A stretch of 35,861 bases of DNA from a virus. Shown here piece after piece: positions 13,811 through 21,621 of this stretch. The stretch lies in the IMG/VR virus record IMGVR_UViG_3300046009_003344, positions 1 to 35,861 of that record. One strand, 5' to 3'. The stretch's first letter is position 1. The number at the start of each line of letters is the position of its first letter. Both the position numbers and the translations under genes were made by a program. A model generated the notes under the pieces. The model had not been told where the DNA came from. It did not search any database and saw only the letters and a list, made by a program, of their open reading frames with translations.

Positions 13811-14025
13811 GAGGTAACAGGTAACAGTAAAAGGTAACAAGCTAAAAAACCTGTTACCTCCTGTAACTTATTGATTTTATACTTTATTTATTATAAAAGG
13901 TAACAGGTAACAGTAAATTATAAAAAAAGTAATATAGAATTATAAAAATAAAAAAGGGTGTATATTTAATATTATATGATAGAGGGGAGTAGGAAAAGGT
14001 CTGTTACCCATACCCTGTTACCTTT
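13811..14025. other. Probable replication origin: iterons and AT-rich DNA
   Basis: Eight copies of an 8-bp unit GGTAACAG (one ending in A) are present. Direct copies lie at 13813, 13820, 13833, 13899 and 13906; inverted copies (CTGTTACC) lie at 13851, 14001 and 14015. Two pairs overlap as GGTAACAGGTAACAG. Between the outer groups, about 13917-13980 is almost pure A/T, suited to strand opening. The location right after the primase-helicase is typical of phage origins. I see no gene from 13778 to 14190; the rest of that stretch holds the terminator, the late promoter and the leader RNA. Confidence 0.7.
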
Positions 14026-14066
14026 TGAAAATCGGGACAATCGCGTTGGCCATTTGTCGCTAGTTG

Positions 14067-14095
14067 TTTACAAGTACCATGTGTTTTGGTATAGT
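14067..14095 (+). promoter_or_regulatory. Late promoter
   Basis: TTTACA at 14067-14072, 17 bases, TATAGT at 14090-14095 with an extended -10 (TGG directly before it). No TGTAAA-N7-TTTACA operator is present. The start of transcription is expected near 14102, exactly at the 5' base of the three-way-junction RNA. It precedes the whole rightward late operon. Confidence 0.7.
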
Positions 14096-14101
14096 TGGAA
14101 T

Positions 14102-14146
14102 TGTGGCAGGTAGGCATACCGCTGGCATCGACACCCAGCAGCCACA
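14102..14146 (+). promoter_or_regulatory. 5'-terminal three-way-junction leader RNA
   Basis: Outer stem TGTGGC (14102-14107) pairs with GCCACA (14141-14146). Inside, separated by single A linkers, are hairpin GGTA-GGCA-TACC (14109-14120) and hairpin GCTGG-N9-CCAGC (14121-14139). Every stem base pair is Watson-Crick. It begins at the predicted first nucleotide of late mRNA, 45 bases before the first late gene. Possible roles are 5' end protection, a put-like antiterminator or a ligand sensor; none is proven. Confidence 0.6.
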
Positions 14147-14190
14147 TTTAATTTTAATCAGTGTCGCTTCTAGTCGAGGAGATCAGAATT

Positions 14191-14445
14191 ATGCAAAGCC
14201 TACAAACGCAACACGCAAAAGCCTTAACTGAATTGGGCATATACAACACACAACATCAAGCAAACCTTATCATTCAAAGCATCCTAGACTTAGCCAAAGA
14301 ACTGAGTATCAACTATCCGCAATACGGCTTTGAAAATCACTCAGATGGTTTTTACGCGCTATTGGAATGCAAATCAAATCTTGAAACGGTTTGCTCAATG
14401 GTTGATAATCCAAACTACAAACTTGCTATTGGTGACTTGCAATGA
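14191..14445 (+). CDS. Hypothetical first late gene
   Basis: I do not recognise this 84-residue protein. The sequence is mainly helical and Gln/Leu-rich (MQSLQTQHAKALTELGIYNT, then LIIQSILDLAKELSINY), without cysteine clusters or membrane segments. ATG at 14191 is chosen because GAGGAG sits nine bases upstream; an upstream in-frame GTG at 14161 has no such site. It is the first gene downstream of the late promoter and leader RNA and overlaps the next gene by 4 bases, so both small genes are probably co-translated. A host-directed or regulatory role is possible but unsupported. Confidence 0.7.
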   Translation: MQSLQTQHAKALTELGIYNTQHQANLIIQSILDLAKELSINYPQYGFENHSDGFYALLECKSNLETVCSMVDNPNYKLAIGDLQ

Positions 14446-14615
14446 CCTACCACGAAGCCGCGAAAATCTTAAAACTTTACCAGCGATACTTAACCACGAG
14501 CGCTACAATGGACGAATTGAACCTAACACCGACGCTGGTAGCTAAAGCGCTCGATGTTGCGATGGTGGCGATTCAGGACGCTCTAAAAGGGCAGGCGGAT
14601 GGGTATTCGCAATGA
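14442..14615 (+). CDS. Hypothetical 57-residue protein
   Basis: A short helical protein (MTYHEAAKILKLYQRYLTTS, then ATMDELNLTPTLVAKALDVA) that starts on an ATGA overlap with the 84-residue gene and ends on another ATGA overlap with the ParB-domain gene. The packing on both sides supports it as a real gene. The segment around residues 17-45 may form a small helix bundle, faintly like an HTH, but too short to classify. No function is proposed. Confidence 0.62.
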   Translation: MTYHEAAKILKLYQRYLTTSATMDELNLTPTLVAKALDVAMVAIQDALKGQADGYSQ

Positions 14616-15223
14616 TGCAAGTAGAACAAATCGCAACGGTTGATTTAATTCCGTACGCACGCAACAGCCGTACGCATAGCGATGAACAAGTTGCACAAGT
14701 CGCAGCGTCAATACGCGAGTTTGGTTTTACTAACCCAGTATTGATTGATCAGGATAACGGTATTATTGCAGGACATGGGCGCGTAATGGCTGCAACACGC
14801 TTAAAACTCGACACAGTGCCTTGTATTCGACTTTCACACCTAAGCGATACACAGAAGCGGGCATACATCATTGCAGACAACAAACTAGCCCTTAACAGCG
14901 GATGGGATGATGAAATGTTGAAGCTGGAACTAATGGACTTAAATGAGCTAGGTTTTGATGTTGCTTTGACGGGTTTTGATGCTGAGTTTCTCGAAGACGA
15001 AGCGATTGATGATTTTGAACCAGAATTAAACAGCAATGATCGTGACCCTATTCGAAATATGACTTTTACCGTATCAGATGAACAGCATGAGATTATTGAG
15101 GAATGCCTAAAAATAGCTAAAGAATTTGAACCCAATGATCCTATGGGAATAAATGAAAATAGCAATGGTAACGCGCTTTGGTACATTTGTGAAACATTCA
15201 AGACCACTAAAGGCATTGCATAA
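14612..15223 (+). CDS. ParB N-terminal (ParB/Srx) domain protein
   Basis: This 203-residue protein has a ParB/sulfiredoxin-like domain in its first ~110 residues: IPYARNSRTHSDEQVAQVAA, then SIREFGFTNPVLI and the nucleotide-binding-type loop GIIAGHGRVMAATRL, then ADNKLALNSGWDDEM. In many phages and islands this domain is fused to an adenine DNA methyltransferase; here no methyltransferase follows. The acidic C-terminal third (FLEDEAIDDFEPEL) is variable. It overlaps the Mom-like gene by one base, so the two proteins probably act on the same DNA substrate. Alternative ATG at 14615. Confidence 0.87.
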   Translation: MMQVEQIATVDLIPYARNSRTHSDEQVAQVAASIREFGFTNPVLIDQDNGIIAGHGRVMAATRLKLDTVPCIRLSHLSDTQKRAYIIADNKLALNSGWDDEMLKLELMDLNELGFDVALTGFDAEFLEDEAIDDFEPELNSNDRDPIRNMTFTVSDEQHEIIEECLKIAKEFEPNDPMGINENSNGNALWYICETFKTTKGIA

Positions 15224-15942
15224 TGAGCGCACTTGAAATAGAAGTGAAACCAATCCCAAAATCAAAAGCTGATGAAATTGTAAAGAAGCATCATTATAGC
15301 GGCAAAGTGGTGCAAAATAGCCAGCTATGCTTCGGGGTTTGGTATAAGGGCGTTTTAATGGGTGCAATGCAATTCGGACCACCAACTGACAAACGAAAGA
15401 TATTACCACTGGTAAAGGATAGCGGATGGAACGAAATGTTGGAATTGAACCGCATGGCATTCAGTGACCATTTACCAAGGTTTAGCGAAAGCCGAGCAAT
15501 TAGTCTTGCGTTTAAGTGGATGAAAAAAAACGCACCTCACATAAAATGGGTGGTTAGTTTTGCAGACGGAACGCAATGCGGACACGGGACTATTTATCAG
15601 GCTAGTAATTTTAAGTTGTCACAGATTAAAGAAAATAGTCGACTAATTGAATTACCTAATGGCGAAAAAATACATTTATTAAGCATGGACGTATCTAAAG
15701 GGGGAAGCAAATACTCCTCCGATATGAAAAAGAACGGAATGACTTCTGTAAAAGAATACCTTGATAAATTCCACAACGGATGGAAGCCGTTAACAGGTTA
15801 TATGTACCGTTATATCTATTTCATAACGAAGGACGCAGAAAAACGATACACGGGCGAGTTCGTACCGTTTGCAAAGATAAAAGAACTCGGTATTCAAATG
15901 TATAAAGGCGAATGGGTGAATAATGGCATTCAGCAATCGTGA
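15223..15942 (+). CDS. Mom-like DNA adenine modification protein
   Basis: At 239 residues, this protein is close in length to phage Mu Mom, an acetyltransferase-fold enzyme that converts adenine in DNA to a methylcarbamoyl-type adduct and shields it from restriction. Family-like elements are KADEIVKKHHYSGKVVQN near residue 15, FGVWYKGVLMGAMQFGPP near 38, ELNRMAFSDHLPRFSESRAI near 75, VVSFADGTQCGHGTIYQASN near 108, and GYMYRYIYFITKD near the end. No Com-like zinc protein is nearby. It lies between a ParB-domain gene and the terminase genes, fitting modification just before packaging. The family call rests on remembered motifs. Confidence 0.75.
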   Translation: MSALEIEVKPIPKSKADEIVKKHHYSGKVVQNSQLCFGVWYKGVLMGAMQFGPPTDKRKILPLVKDSGWNEMLELNRMAFSDHLPRFSESRAISLAFKWMKKNAPHIKWVVSFADGTQCGHGTIYQASNFKLSQIKENSRLIELPNGEKIHLLSMDVSKGGSKYSSDMKKNGMTSVKEYLDKFHNGWKPLTGYMYRYIYFITKDAEKRYTGEFVPFAKIKELGIQMYKGEWVNNGIQQS

Positions 15943-16420
15943 TTGGGAAATTGTACGCGCATATTACGAGCGAGGCTTATCGCTCGCTGATATTGTTGCG
16001 CGTGACGATGTGGCTATTACTGACCGCAGTTCAATTAGTCGCAAGGCTAAAATCGAGGGTTGGGTTAAGGGCGAAAAATCAACACTGTTGAATAATGAGA
16101 TACAAGCAAAACAAACACTTGCAGAAATAAATCAACAAAAATCAACACTAAATTCAACAGATGTTGCAATTCACGACAAGCTGGTTGATGAAAGATTACG
16201 TCACATTGAGTTCTTTAACAAGTCAGCGTTAAAGAACCAACAGCTGGCAAATCAAAGGTTGAGCGCAACCCTTTCAATATCTGAATTAGAGGCGCATAGC
16301 CGCTTAACTGCTAAAAACAAAGAGACGGTAGTTGGCAAGCAACCCGACACCGCTATTCAAATCAACAACAACCAAACTCCTAGCCGCATTGAGCGCGTGA
16401 TTGTCGATGTGGACTCTTAA
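15923..16420 (+). CDS. terS: Terminase small subunit
   Basis: This 165-residue protein recognises phage DNA for packaging. The N-terminal HTH (about residues 5-45: WEIVRAYYERGLSLADIVAR, ending in a serine-rich SSISRKAKIEGW) is the pattern of terS proteins that read the packaging site. The middle is helical and Gln/Asn-rich, fitting the oligomerisation core, and the C-terminal IERVIVDVDS should contact the large subunit. It overlaps the Mom-like gene by 20 bases and the large subunit by 14 bases, as expected for a coupled terS-terL pair. Confidence 0.82.
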   Translation: MAFSNRDWEIVRAYYERGLSLADIVARDDVAITDRSSISRKAKIEGWVKGEKSTLLNNEIQAKQTLAEINQQKSTLNSTDVAIHDKLVDERLRHIEFFNKSALKNQQLANQRLSATLSISELEAHSRLTAKNKETVVGKQPDTAIQINNNQTPSRIERVIVDVDS

Positions 16421-17603
16421 GATTGAAACGCCTAGATGGTCAGTTCCGCTTTTGCGTCCTAATCGCATAAAAGGCGCTAAGGGCGGACGATCATCTGGCA
16501 AGTCGCATACGTTCGCCGAGATGCTTGTTGAGGAGCATATTCACGACAAAGATCTGCAAAGCGTTTGTATTCGTGAAATTCAAAAGTCACTTAAATTTTC
16601 AGCTAAAAAACTAATCGAGAGCAAAATACGCGAGTTTGGTGTTTCGCACTTGTTTGAAATCACGCTAACCGAGATTAGGCGAGTTGATGGCCAAGGGTTG
16701 ATTATTTTCCAAGGTATGCAAGACCACACCGCCGATTCAATTAAATCGCTCGAAGGGTTCGATAGGGCGTGGGTAGAAGAAGCTCAAAGCATATCGAAAC
16801 GAAGCCTAGAGCTGTTAGAGCCAACGATACGAAAAGACGGAAGCGAGATATGGTTCACATGGAATCCAGATCAGCCGACCGATCCAGTTGAGCAGTTATT
16901 TAACGACACACCAGACGCGATACTCGTCCACGTCAACTATACCGACAATCCTAAATGCCCTAGCGAAATGATTAAGCTGGCAGAAAAGACAAAGCGCAAC
17001 GATCCAGACAAGTACGCGCATATTTGGCTAGGTCAATTCAACACCAAGTCGGAAAAGCAAATCCTTAACGGTAAATGGCGTGTTGCTGACTTTGAGCCAC
17101 AACATGATTGGGACGGTGCTTATTTCGGCATGGACCACGGATTTGCTACCGACCCAATGACGTTGGTTAAGTGTTGGATTGCAGGTCGAACGCTTTACAT
17201 TGAGAAAGAGCGCTTTGGTCACGGTATCGAAATCGCCGATATGGTCGAGTTTGTTGAAGTTATGCCAGAGGCGGTTAATCACACCATTCGAGCAGATAGC
17301 GCAAGACCTGAGATTAATAGCCATTTGCGAAACGCTGGCCTTAATGTCGTGTCTGTTGAGAAGTGGGCAGGAAGCGTTGAGGACGGCATTACGTTCCTAA
17401 GGTCATTCGATGAGATAGTCATTCACTCATCATGCACGCACATCATCGAAGAAGCGCGTTTATGGTCCTACAAGACAGACCGCTTGACGGGTGATATAAT
17501 GCCGCAAGTAGTTGATGATTATAACCACGGCTGGGACGCTGTTAGATACGCCTTGCAGCCATTAATTAAGCAAGAGCCTGCATTTATTATGGAGTTTGCA
17601 TGA
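16407..17603 (+). CDS. terL: Terminase large subunit (PBSX-type)
   Basis: This 398-residue packaging motor has Walker A GGRSSGKS at about residues 26-33, Walker B RAWVEEAQS near 125, and a motor coupling motif with WFTWNPDQPTDPVEQ. The C-terminal RNase H-like nuclease holds acidic residues in YFGMDHGFATDPM, TIRADSARPE and DYNHGWDAVRYAL. Length and motifs match the Terminase_3 (PBSX) family, which often packages by a headful mechanism; that would agree with a circularly permuted map. I chose the ATG at 16407; a TTG two codons upstream is less likely. It overlaps the portal gene by four bases. Confidence 0.94.
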   Translation: MWTLKIETPRWSVPLLRPNRIKGAKGGRSSGKSHTFAEMLVEEHIHDKDLQSVCIREIQKSLKFSAKKLIESKIREFGVSHLFEITLTEIRRVDGQGLIIFQGMQDHTADSIKSLEGFDRAWVEEAQSISKRSLELLEPTIRKDGSEIWFTWNPDQPTDPVEQLFNDTPDAILVHVNYTDNPKCPSEMIKLAEKTKRNDPDKYAHIWLGQFNTKSEKQILNGKWRVADFEPQHDWDGAYFGMDHGFATDPMTLVKCWIAGRTLYIEKERFGHGIEIADMVEFVEVMPEAVNHTIRADSARPEINSHLRNAGLNVVSVEKWAGSVEDGITFLRSFDEIVIHSSCTHIIEEARLWSYKTDRLTGDIMPQVVDDYNHGWDAVRYALQPLIKQEPAFIMEFA

Positions 17604-18904
17604 TGTTCGATTTCCTAAAGCGCAAGCCAAAAGCGCAACCAGTTTCACCAGTCGAAGAACAGAAGTTCTGGTTATCGCCTGAGTTCTTTGATAAGCCACC
17701 AACAAGCGCCCAAGCCGATACATGGGATACTGAAACCGCTATTACGGACGGTTATCAAGCGTCAACAATTACTTACGCCTGTATTGAGAAGCGCGCTACA
17801 TCGTGCGCTAGTGTGCCTTTCGTGGCCAAACGCAAGCAAGGTGATGAGTATGTCGCAGTTCCAGATAGCGAGCTGCAGTTGCTGATCAACAAGCCGAATC
17901 CAAACCAAGGATGGGCAGAGTTAATTGAGGCGGCAATTCAGCACCTAGACCTTGCAGGTAACGCCTATATGCACATGGTTCGAGCTGGTAAGAATAGTGC
18001 GCCTATGGAGCTTTGGCTACTTGACCCGCGCTACATCAAGATCAAAGCAACCGATAAAGACCGCATCATTAGCGGTTATGAATTCCAATCGGCAAATGCT
18101 TCTAAGGTGTTTATCCCTTGGGAAGATATGGTGCACCTGAAGTATCAAAACCCTGCGTCAAGCCTTTACGGCATTAGCCCCATGATGGCAACAGGTCGCG
18201 CGATTGATACCGATAAGCAGGCAGGCATCTGGCAGAAGTCTAGCCTAACGAATCGTGGCGTTAGCGATTATGCCGTCGTGCTTGACAAGGACACAACAAA
18301 GACGCAATTTGACGCGATTAAAGCACTGCACACAGCAAGCAACGCAGGTAACGAGAACGCGCGCAAAGTGCTATTCACAAGCCGCGACGTTAAGACCCTT
18401 AACATGACAGCGGTCGAGCTGGACTTCTCAAACAGCCGTCAAAAGATATGGGAGGAAATATGCGCTGGCTTTGGTGTTCCTCCTGCGATGGTCGGACTTT
18501 ATGAGAATGCAACATTGGCCAACATCGAAACGGCGCGTAAGATATTCTGGCGCGATACCATCATCCCGTTGCTAGACAAGATCACATCACAGCTTAATGC
18601 ACAGCTAGCCACTGAGTTTGGTGAAGAATGGCTGATTGAGTATGACGATAGCAATATTGACGCGCTAAAAGAAGGCTTAGAAAGCCGATTAAATAACGCT
18701 CAAAAGCTATTCGCTATGGGCGTTCCGTTATCAGTTCTTAACACGCTATTTGAGCTTAATATTCCAGAAGATGCTAGCTATGAAGCAGCCTATATTCAGT
18801 CTGGTTATATGCCAGTGTCGATGATGGGGCAAGTTGATGCAACAGCCGAGCCAACACAAGACCAAGCCGTTAAAGCCGCGCTATTGGCTTATGGTATCAA
18901 GTAA
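17600..18904 (+). CDS. Portal protein (HK97-type)
   Basis: This 434-residue portal forms the dodecameric ring through which DNA enters and leaves the head. Family-like features are the N-terminal TITYACIEKRATSCASVPF, ELLINKPNPNQGWAE-type segment (QLLINKPNPNQGWAE), NAYMHMVRAGKNSAPMELWL, VHLKYQNPASSLYGISPM and FGVPPAMVGLYENATLANIE. The last is the stem/wing loop typical of Phage_portal (PF04860) proteins. It starts ATGATG within the terL stop and ends with TAATG shared with the head-morphogenesis gene. The DNA here has the same base use as neighbouring head genes. Confidence 0.93.
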   Translation: MMFDFLKRKPKAQPVSPVEEQKFWLSPEFFDKPPTSAQADTWDTETAITDGYQASTITYACIEKRATSCASVPFVAKRKQGDEYVAVPDSELQLLINKPNPNQGWAELIEAAIQHLDLAGNAYMHMVRAGKNSAPMELWLLDPRYIKIKATDKDRIISGYEFQSANASKVFIPWEDMVHLKYQNPASSLYGISPMMATGRAIDTDKQAGIWQKSSLTNRGVSDYAVVLDKDTTKTQFDAIKALHTASNAGNENARKVLFTSRDVKTLNMTAVELDFSNSRQKIWEEICAGFGVPPAMVGLYENATLANIETARKIFWRDTIIPLLDKITSQLNAQLATEFGEEWLIEYDDSNIDALKEGLESRLNNAQKLFAMGVPLSVLNTLFELNIPEDASYEAAYIQSGYMPVSMMGQVDATAEPTQDQAVKAALLAYGIK

Positions 18905-19656
18905 TGCGACCGCTGTATAAAGGCAGTAGAAAGCAAGAGGCGGTTATTGTTAATCGCCTTATTGACACGCAAGCGTCACGACTTGAGCGCAAGTTAAAAC
19001 GCGTGCTTGATGACATTTGGAAGCAAGCCAGTGATAACCCGAATGCACTTGACTTGATTATTGACCGCAATAGTGAAACGCTGGCTAGACCGTTAATCGA
19101 GTCGATGACATCAACCGCTAGAGTGTTCAATAAGCGCATGGTCGATGCTATCTTGACACGCAACACCAAAAGTGCGGAAGTTCCAAGCCCGACCATGTTT
19201 GAAAATCTGCTAACCGCGTGGCTAGTTGAATATTCGAGCACACTCATTCGCAACCTTGAACGCACCACAAAGAACCAGATCGCAAGCGCAATTGCTACTG
19301 CGCGTGAAAATGGACTAGGATTAGTCGAAGCCGCTGAAGCTATCATGCAAACGGCTAGCGTCATTAATCCAGTTAGGGCGTCGATTATTGCACGCACTGA
19401 GACTCATTATGCTGCGAACCAATCTAGCCAATTGACCGCAAAGGCTGCTAATGTCGAAATGGAAAAGGAATGGGTGGCAGTAACAGATAATCGGACACGT
19501 TCAAGCCATGTTGCTGCTGATGGTCAAACGCGCCGATTGTCCGAGCCGTTTAATGTCGGTGGTTATCAGTTACAAATGCCAGGCGACCAATCGGCTGGAG
19601 CGCCTAGTGAAACGATCATGTGTCGATGCGCTGTTGTCTATAATGTTGTTGATTAG
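18904..19656 (+). CDS. Head morphogenesis protein (SPP1 gp7 / Mu F-like)
   Basis: This 250-residue minor head protein associates with the portal. Its N-terminal half is helical and basic. The C-terminal half has the conserved SPP1 gp7/Mu F signature: IIARTETHYAANQSSQL near residue 159, then EWVAVTDNRTRSSHVAADGQ near 190, and the closing IMCRCAVVY with its two cysteines. It is the usual gene between portal and protease in such phages. It is followed by a 57-base gap that contains a promoter. Confidence 0.92.
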   Translation: MRPLYKGSRKQEAVIVNRLIDTQASRLERKLKRVLDDIWKQASDNPNALDLIIDRNSETLARPLIESMTSTARVFNKRMVDAILTRNTKSAEVPSPTMFENLLTAWLVEYSSTLIRNLERTTKNQIASAIATARENGLGLVEAAEAIMQTASVINPVRASIIARTETHYAANQSSQLTAKAANVEMEKEWVAVTDNRTRSSHVAADGQTRRLSEPFNVGGYQLQMPGDQSAGAPSETIMCRCAVVYNVVD

Positions 19657-19658
19657 TA

Positions 19659-19685
19659 TTGACTTTATTTGTTTTGTGGTATAAT
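19659..19685 (+). promoter_or_regulatory. Promoter of the protease-capsid module
   Basis: TTGACT at 19659-19664, 15 bases, TATAAT at 19680-19685 with an extended -10 (TGG before the box). The spacer is short, but a perfect -10 with the TG extension can compensate. It sits in the only intergenic gap of the head block. No early-type operator is present. Confidence 0.65.
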
Positions 19686-19713
19686 CGGCTCAAAATGCAC
19701 AAGAGGGCGCAAT

Positions 19714-20367
19714 ATGCACCAAATTAAAGCAGTCGAATTTAAGTCATCTGACGTGTCAGATCGCACGTTCCGAGGTTATGCGTCAACGTGGGACGAAGAT
19801 CGTCACGGCGATGTTATCCATATGGGTGCGTTCAAAAAGACAATCCAAGAGCGTGGCAGTCGCATTAAGGTGCTATTCAACCACAATGAGCCTATAGGCG
19901 TGCCAGTGTCAATGCACGAGGACAGCAAAGGTTTATTTGTTGAAGCAAAGATCAGCAAGACGCGATTAGGCGATGAAGTGTTAGAGCTTATGCGTGATGG
20001 TGTTATTGACCAAATGAGCATTGGCTTTAGCATTCCGCAAGGTAAAAGCACATTCGATGACAAGGGTATCCGTCATATTCACGAGGTTAAGCTGTATGAG
20101 TTTAGCCCTGTAACATTCCCTGCAAATGAATCTGCTATCATTACAGGCGTCAAGTCGCTGACCGATATGGTGCAAATCGCACAATCGAAAGGTATTGACA
20201 CTAAAGAACTTAAAGCGGCTTTGGCAGAGATGCTGAAATCGCTTGAAGCACTGGACAATTCAGAGCCGTCAAATGACACTCCGAACGTTGAACAGCCGCT
20301 AAACTTAGCTGAGTTATTTGATTCAGTTAAATCGCTGGGCGACTTTGCCCGTTCAATCCGTTCATAA
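19714..20367 (+). CDS. Prohead maturation protease (HK97 / U35 family)
   Basis: This 217-residue serine protease matures the prohead by removing the capsid delta domain. Seen: FRGYASTWDEDRHGDVIHMG at the start, the catalytic histidine in VLFNHNEPIGVPV near residue 55, and the catalytic serine in IDQMSIGFSIPQGK near 100, then EVKLYEFSPVTFPAN. These are the marks of family U35. The start is ATG at 19714 with AGAGGG upstream. The C-terminal 60 residues are acidic and variable, as is usual. It shares a promoter with the capsid gene 11 bases downstream. Confidence 0.93.
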   Translation: MHQIKAVEFKSSDVSDRTFRGYASTWDEDRHGDVIHMGAFKKTIQERGSRIKVLFNHNEPIGVPVSMHEDSKGLFVEAKISKTRLGDEVLELMRDGVIDQMSIGFSIPQGKSTFDDKGIRHIHEVKLYEFSPVTFPANESAIITGVKSLTDMVQIAQSKGIDTKELKAALAEMLKSLEALDNSEPSNDTPNVEQPLNLAELFDSVKSLGDFARSIRS

Positions 20368-20378
20368 AGGAGTATTAC

Positions 20379-21593
20379 ATGGACGCTATGGAGTTAAAAG
20401 GTCATTTAGACCAAGCCACGACCGAGATTAAAACTCTCGTTCAAAAACAAGATGCCGAATTGAAAGCATACGGCAAGACCACTGAAGAAACAGGCGCGGC
20501 TTTAGTTAAAGCTACTGCACGTTTGGACGAAATCAGCGGCGAGTTAAAATCAGTTGACGCTCGCATGGTTGAGTTTGAAAAGCGCGCTAATCGTTTAGCT
20601 GATGGGGGTGATAGCCGTAAGTCTGTTGGTCAGTATTTCACTGAAACTAAAGGCTTTGAGTCTGGTATTCGCGTTCACATGGACAAGAAAGACATCACGG
20701 GCGCTGCTGCATCTGCTGGTGCTTTGAAGTCGCCCATGCGTCGTCAAGAAATCTTCCGTCCAGAAGGCGACCGTCCGCTATTCATCCGCAACTTGCTTAA
20801 CTCAATGCCTGTTGGTAGTGACGCTATCGAGATCATGCGTGAGTTGGCTTTCACTAACAACGCTGGCCCTCAGTATGATTCAGGCGCAACACCGACTAAC
20901 CAATTAGTGACCAAGCCTAAATCGGACATCACTTACGAAACGGTAACAGTTCCAGTGCGTACTATGGCGCATTATGTTATCGCGTCACGTCAAATCCTTG
21001 CAGACGTTCCACGTTTACAAGCTGAGATCGACTCTCGTTTGATGTACGGTTTGAACCTTGAGTCAGATAGCCAAATTCTTTATGGCACTGGCACAGGTGA
21101 AGACTTGACTGGCTTGATGGTTGCTTCTGGCACTAACAACGTTGGTCAAATCGCTGCTGGCACTACTGGTGATGCTATTGCACGCGCAATGATTGAGCAA
21201 ATCCGTAAGGGTATCACTAAGAACAAGATCGCTAACTACTACAACGTAAACGGCCTAGTGGTTAATCCACAAGACTGGGAAACGATTGAGTTGGCTAAAG
21301 GTTCAGATGCTCATTACGTGTGGACGACTGTTGGTACAGGCGTCAATGCTCAAATCTGGCGCGTACCAGTAATCGAGTCAAACGCAATGACAGTCGGTGA
21401 CTTCTTGTTAGGTGACTGGACTATGGGTGCTACATTGTACGACCGCGAACAAATGAACGTACGCGTAAGCGAGTCACACGCTGACTTGTTTGTCCGTAAC
21501 GGCGTGGCAATTCTAGCTGAAGAGCGTATCGCTTTAGGCTTAGAGCGTCCGAAAGCGTTCACCAAAGGTAAATTCACTGTTGCTAGTGCATAA
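20379..21593 (+). CDS. Major capsid protein (HK97 fold)
   Basis: The 404-residue major head protein begins with a coiled-coil delta domain (about residues 1-80; EIKTLVQKQDAELKAYGKTT, then ELKSVDARMVEFEKRANRL) that acts as a built-in scaffold. The processed domain follows, with RNLLNSMPVGSDAIEIMREL, TVPVRTMAHYVIASRQILAD, QILYGTGTGEDLTGL and the C-terminal NGVAILAEERIALGLERP. All are typical of Phage_capsid (PF05065). AAAGGAG before the ATG is a strong ribosome site. A terminator directly after the gene, and a promoter two genes upstream, should give this module its own high output. Confidence 0.95.
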   Translation: MDAMELKGHLDQATTEIKTLVQKQDAELKAYGKTTEETGAALVKATARLDEISGELKSVDARMVEFEKRANRLADGGDSRKSVGQYFTETKGFESGIRVHMDKKDITGAAASAGALKSPMRRQEIFRPEGDRPLFIRNLLNSMPVGSDAIEIMRELAFTNNAGPQYDSGATPTNQLVTKPKSDITYETVTVPVRTMAHYVIASRQILADVPRLQAEIDSRLMYGLNLESDSQILYGTGTGEDLTGLMVASGTNNVGQIAAGTTGDAIARAMIEQIRKGITKNKIANYYNVNGLVVNPQDWETIELAKGSDAHYVWTTVGTGVNAQIWRVPVIESNAMTVGDFLLGDWTMGATLYDREQMNVRVSESHADLFVRNGVAILAEERIALGLERPKAFTKGKFTVASA

Positions 21594-21600
21594 CCAATTA

Positions 21601-21621
21601 GGGGCAGAAATGCCCCTTTTT
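21601..21621 (+). terminator. Intrinsic terminator after the capsid gene
   Basis: GGGGCA, GAAA tetraloop, TGCCCC, then five T, starting eight bases after the capsid stop. Tail genes downstream have no promoter that I can see, so the terminator must be partial or be overridden. Confidence 0.82.

Noticed and set aside
13811-14025. CRISPR-like array of short repeats
   Set aside because: Repeat units are 8 bp, overlap each other, occur in both orientations and have no regular spacers; an origin iteron array fits better.
14102-14146. tRNA-like cloverleaf or small ribozyme
   Set aside because: Only 45 nt with two hairpins; no anticodon arm, no CCA, and no hammerhead or twister core sequence.
15035-15142. 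GATC sites before the Mom-like gene as Dam-controlled regulation like Mu mom
   Set aside because: Only scattered GATC sites inside the ParB-domain gene; no cluster, no promoter between the genes and no Com homologue.
14749-15460. Long minus-strand frames under the ParB- and Mom-like genes
   Set aside because: Ser-rich antisense shadows without ribosome sites; the plus-strand products have clear domain motifs and overlapping starts and stops.
18897-19397. 166-codon minus-strand frame opposite the head morphogenesis gene
   Set aside because: Antisense shadow; the plus strand codes for a conserved SPP1 gp7-like protein, and no promoter or ribosome site supports the minus frame.
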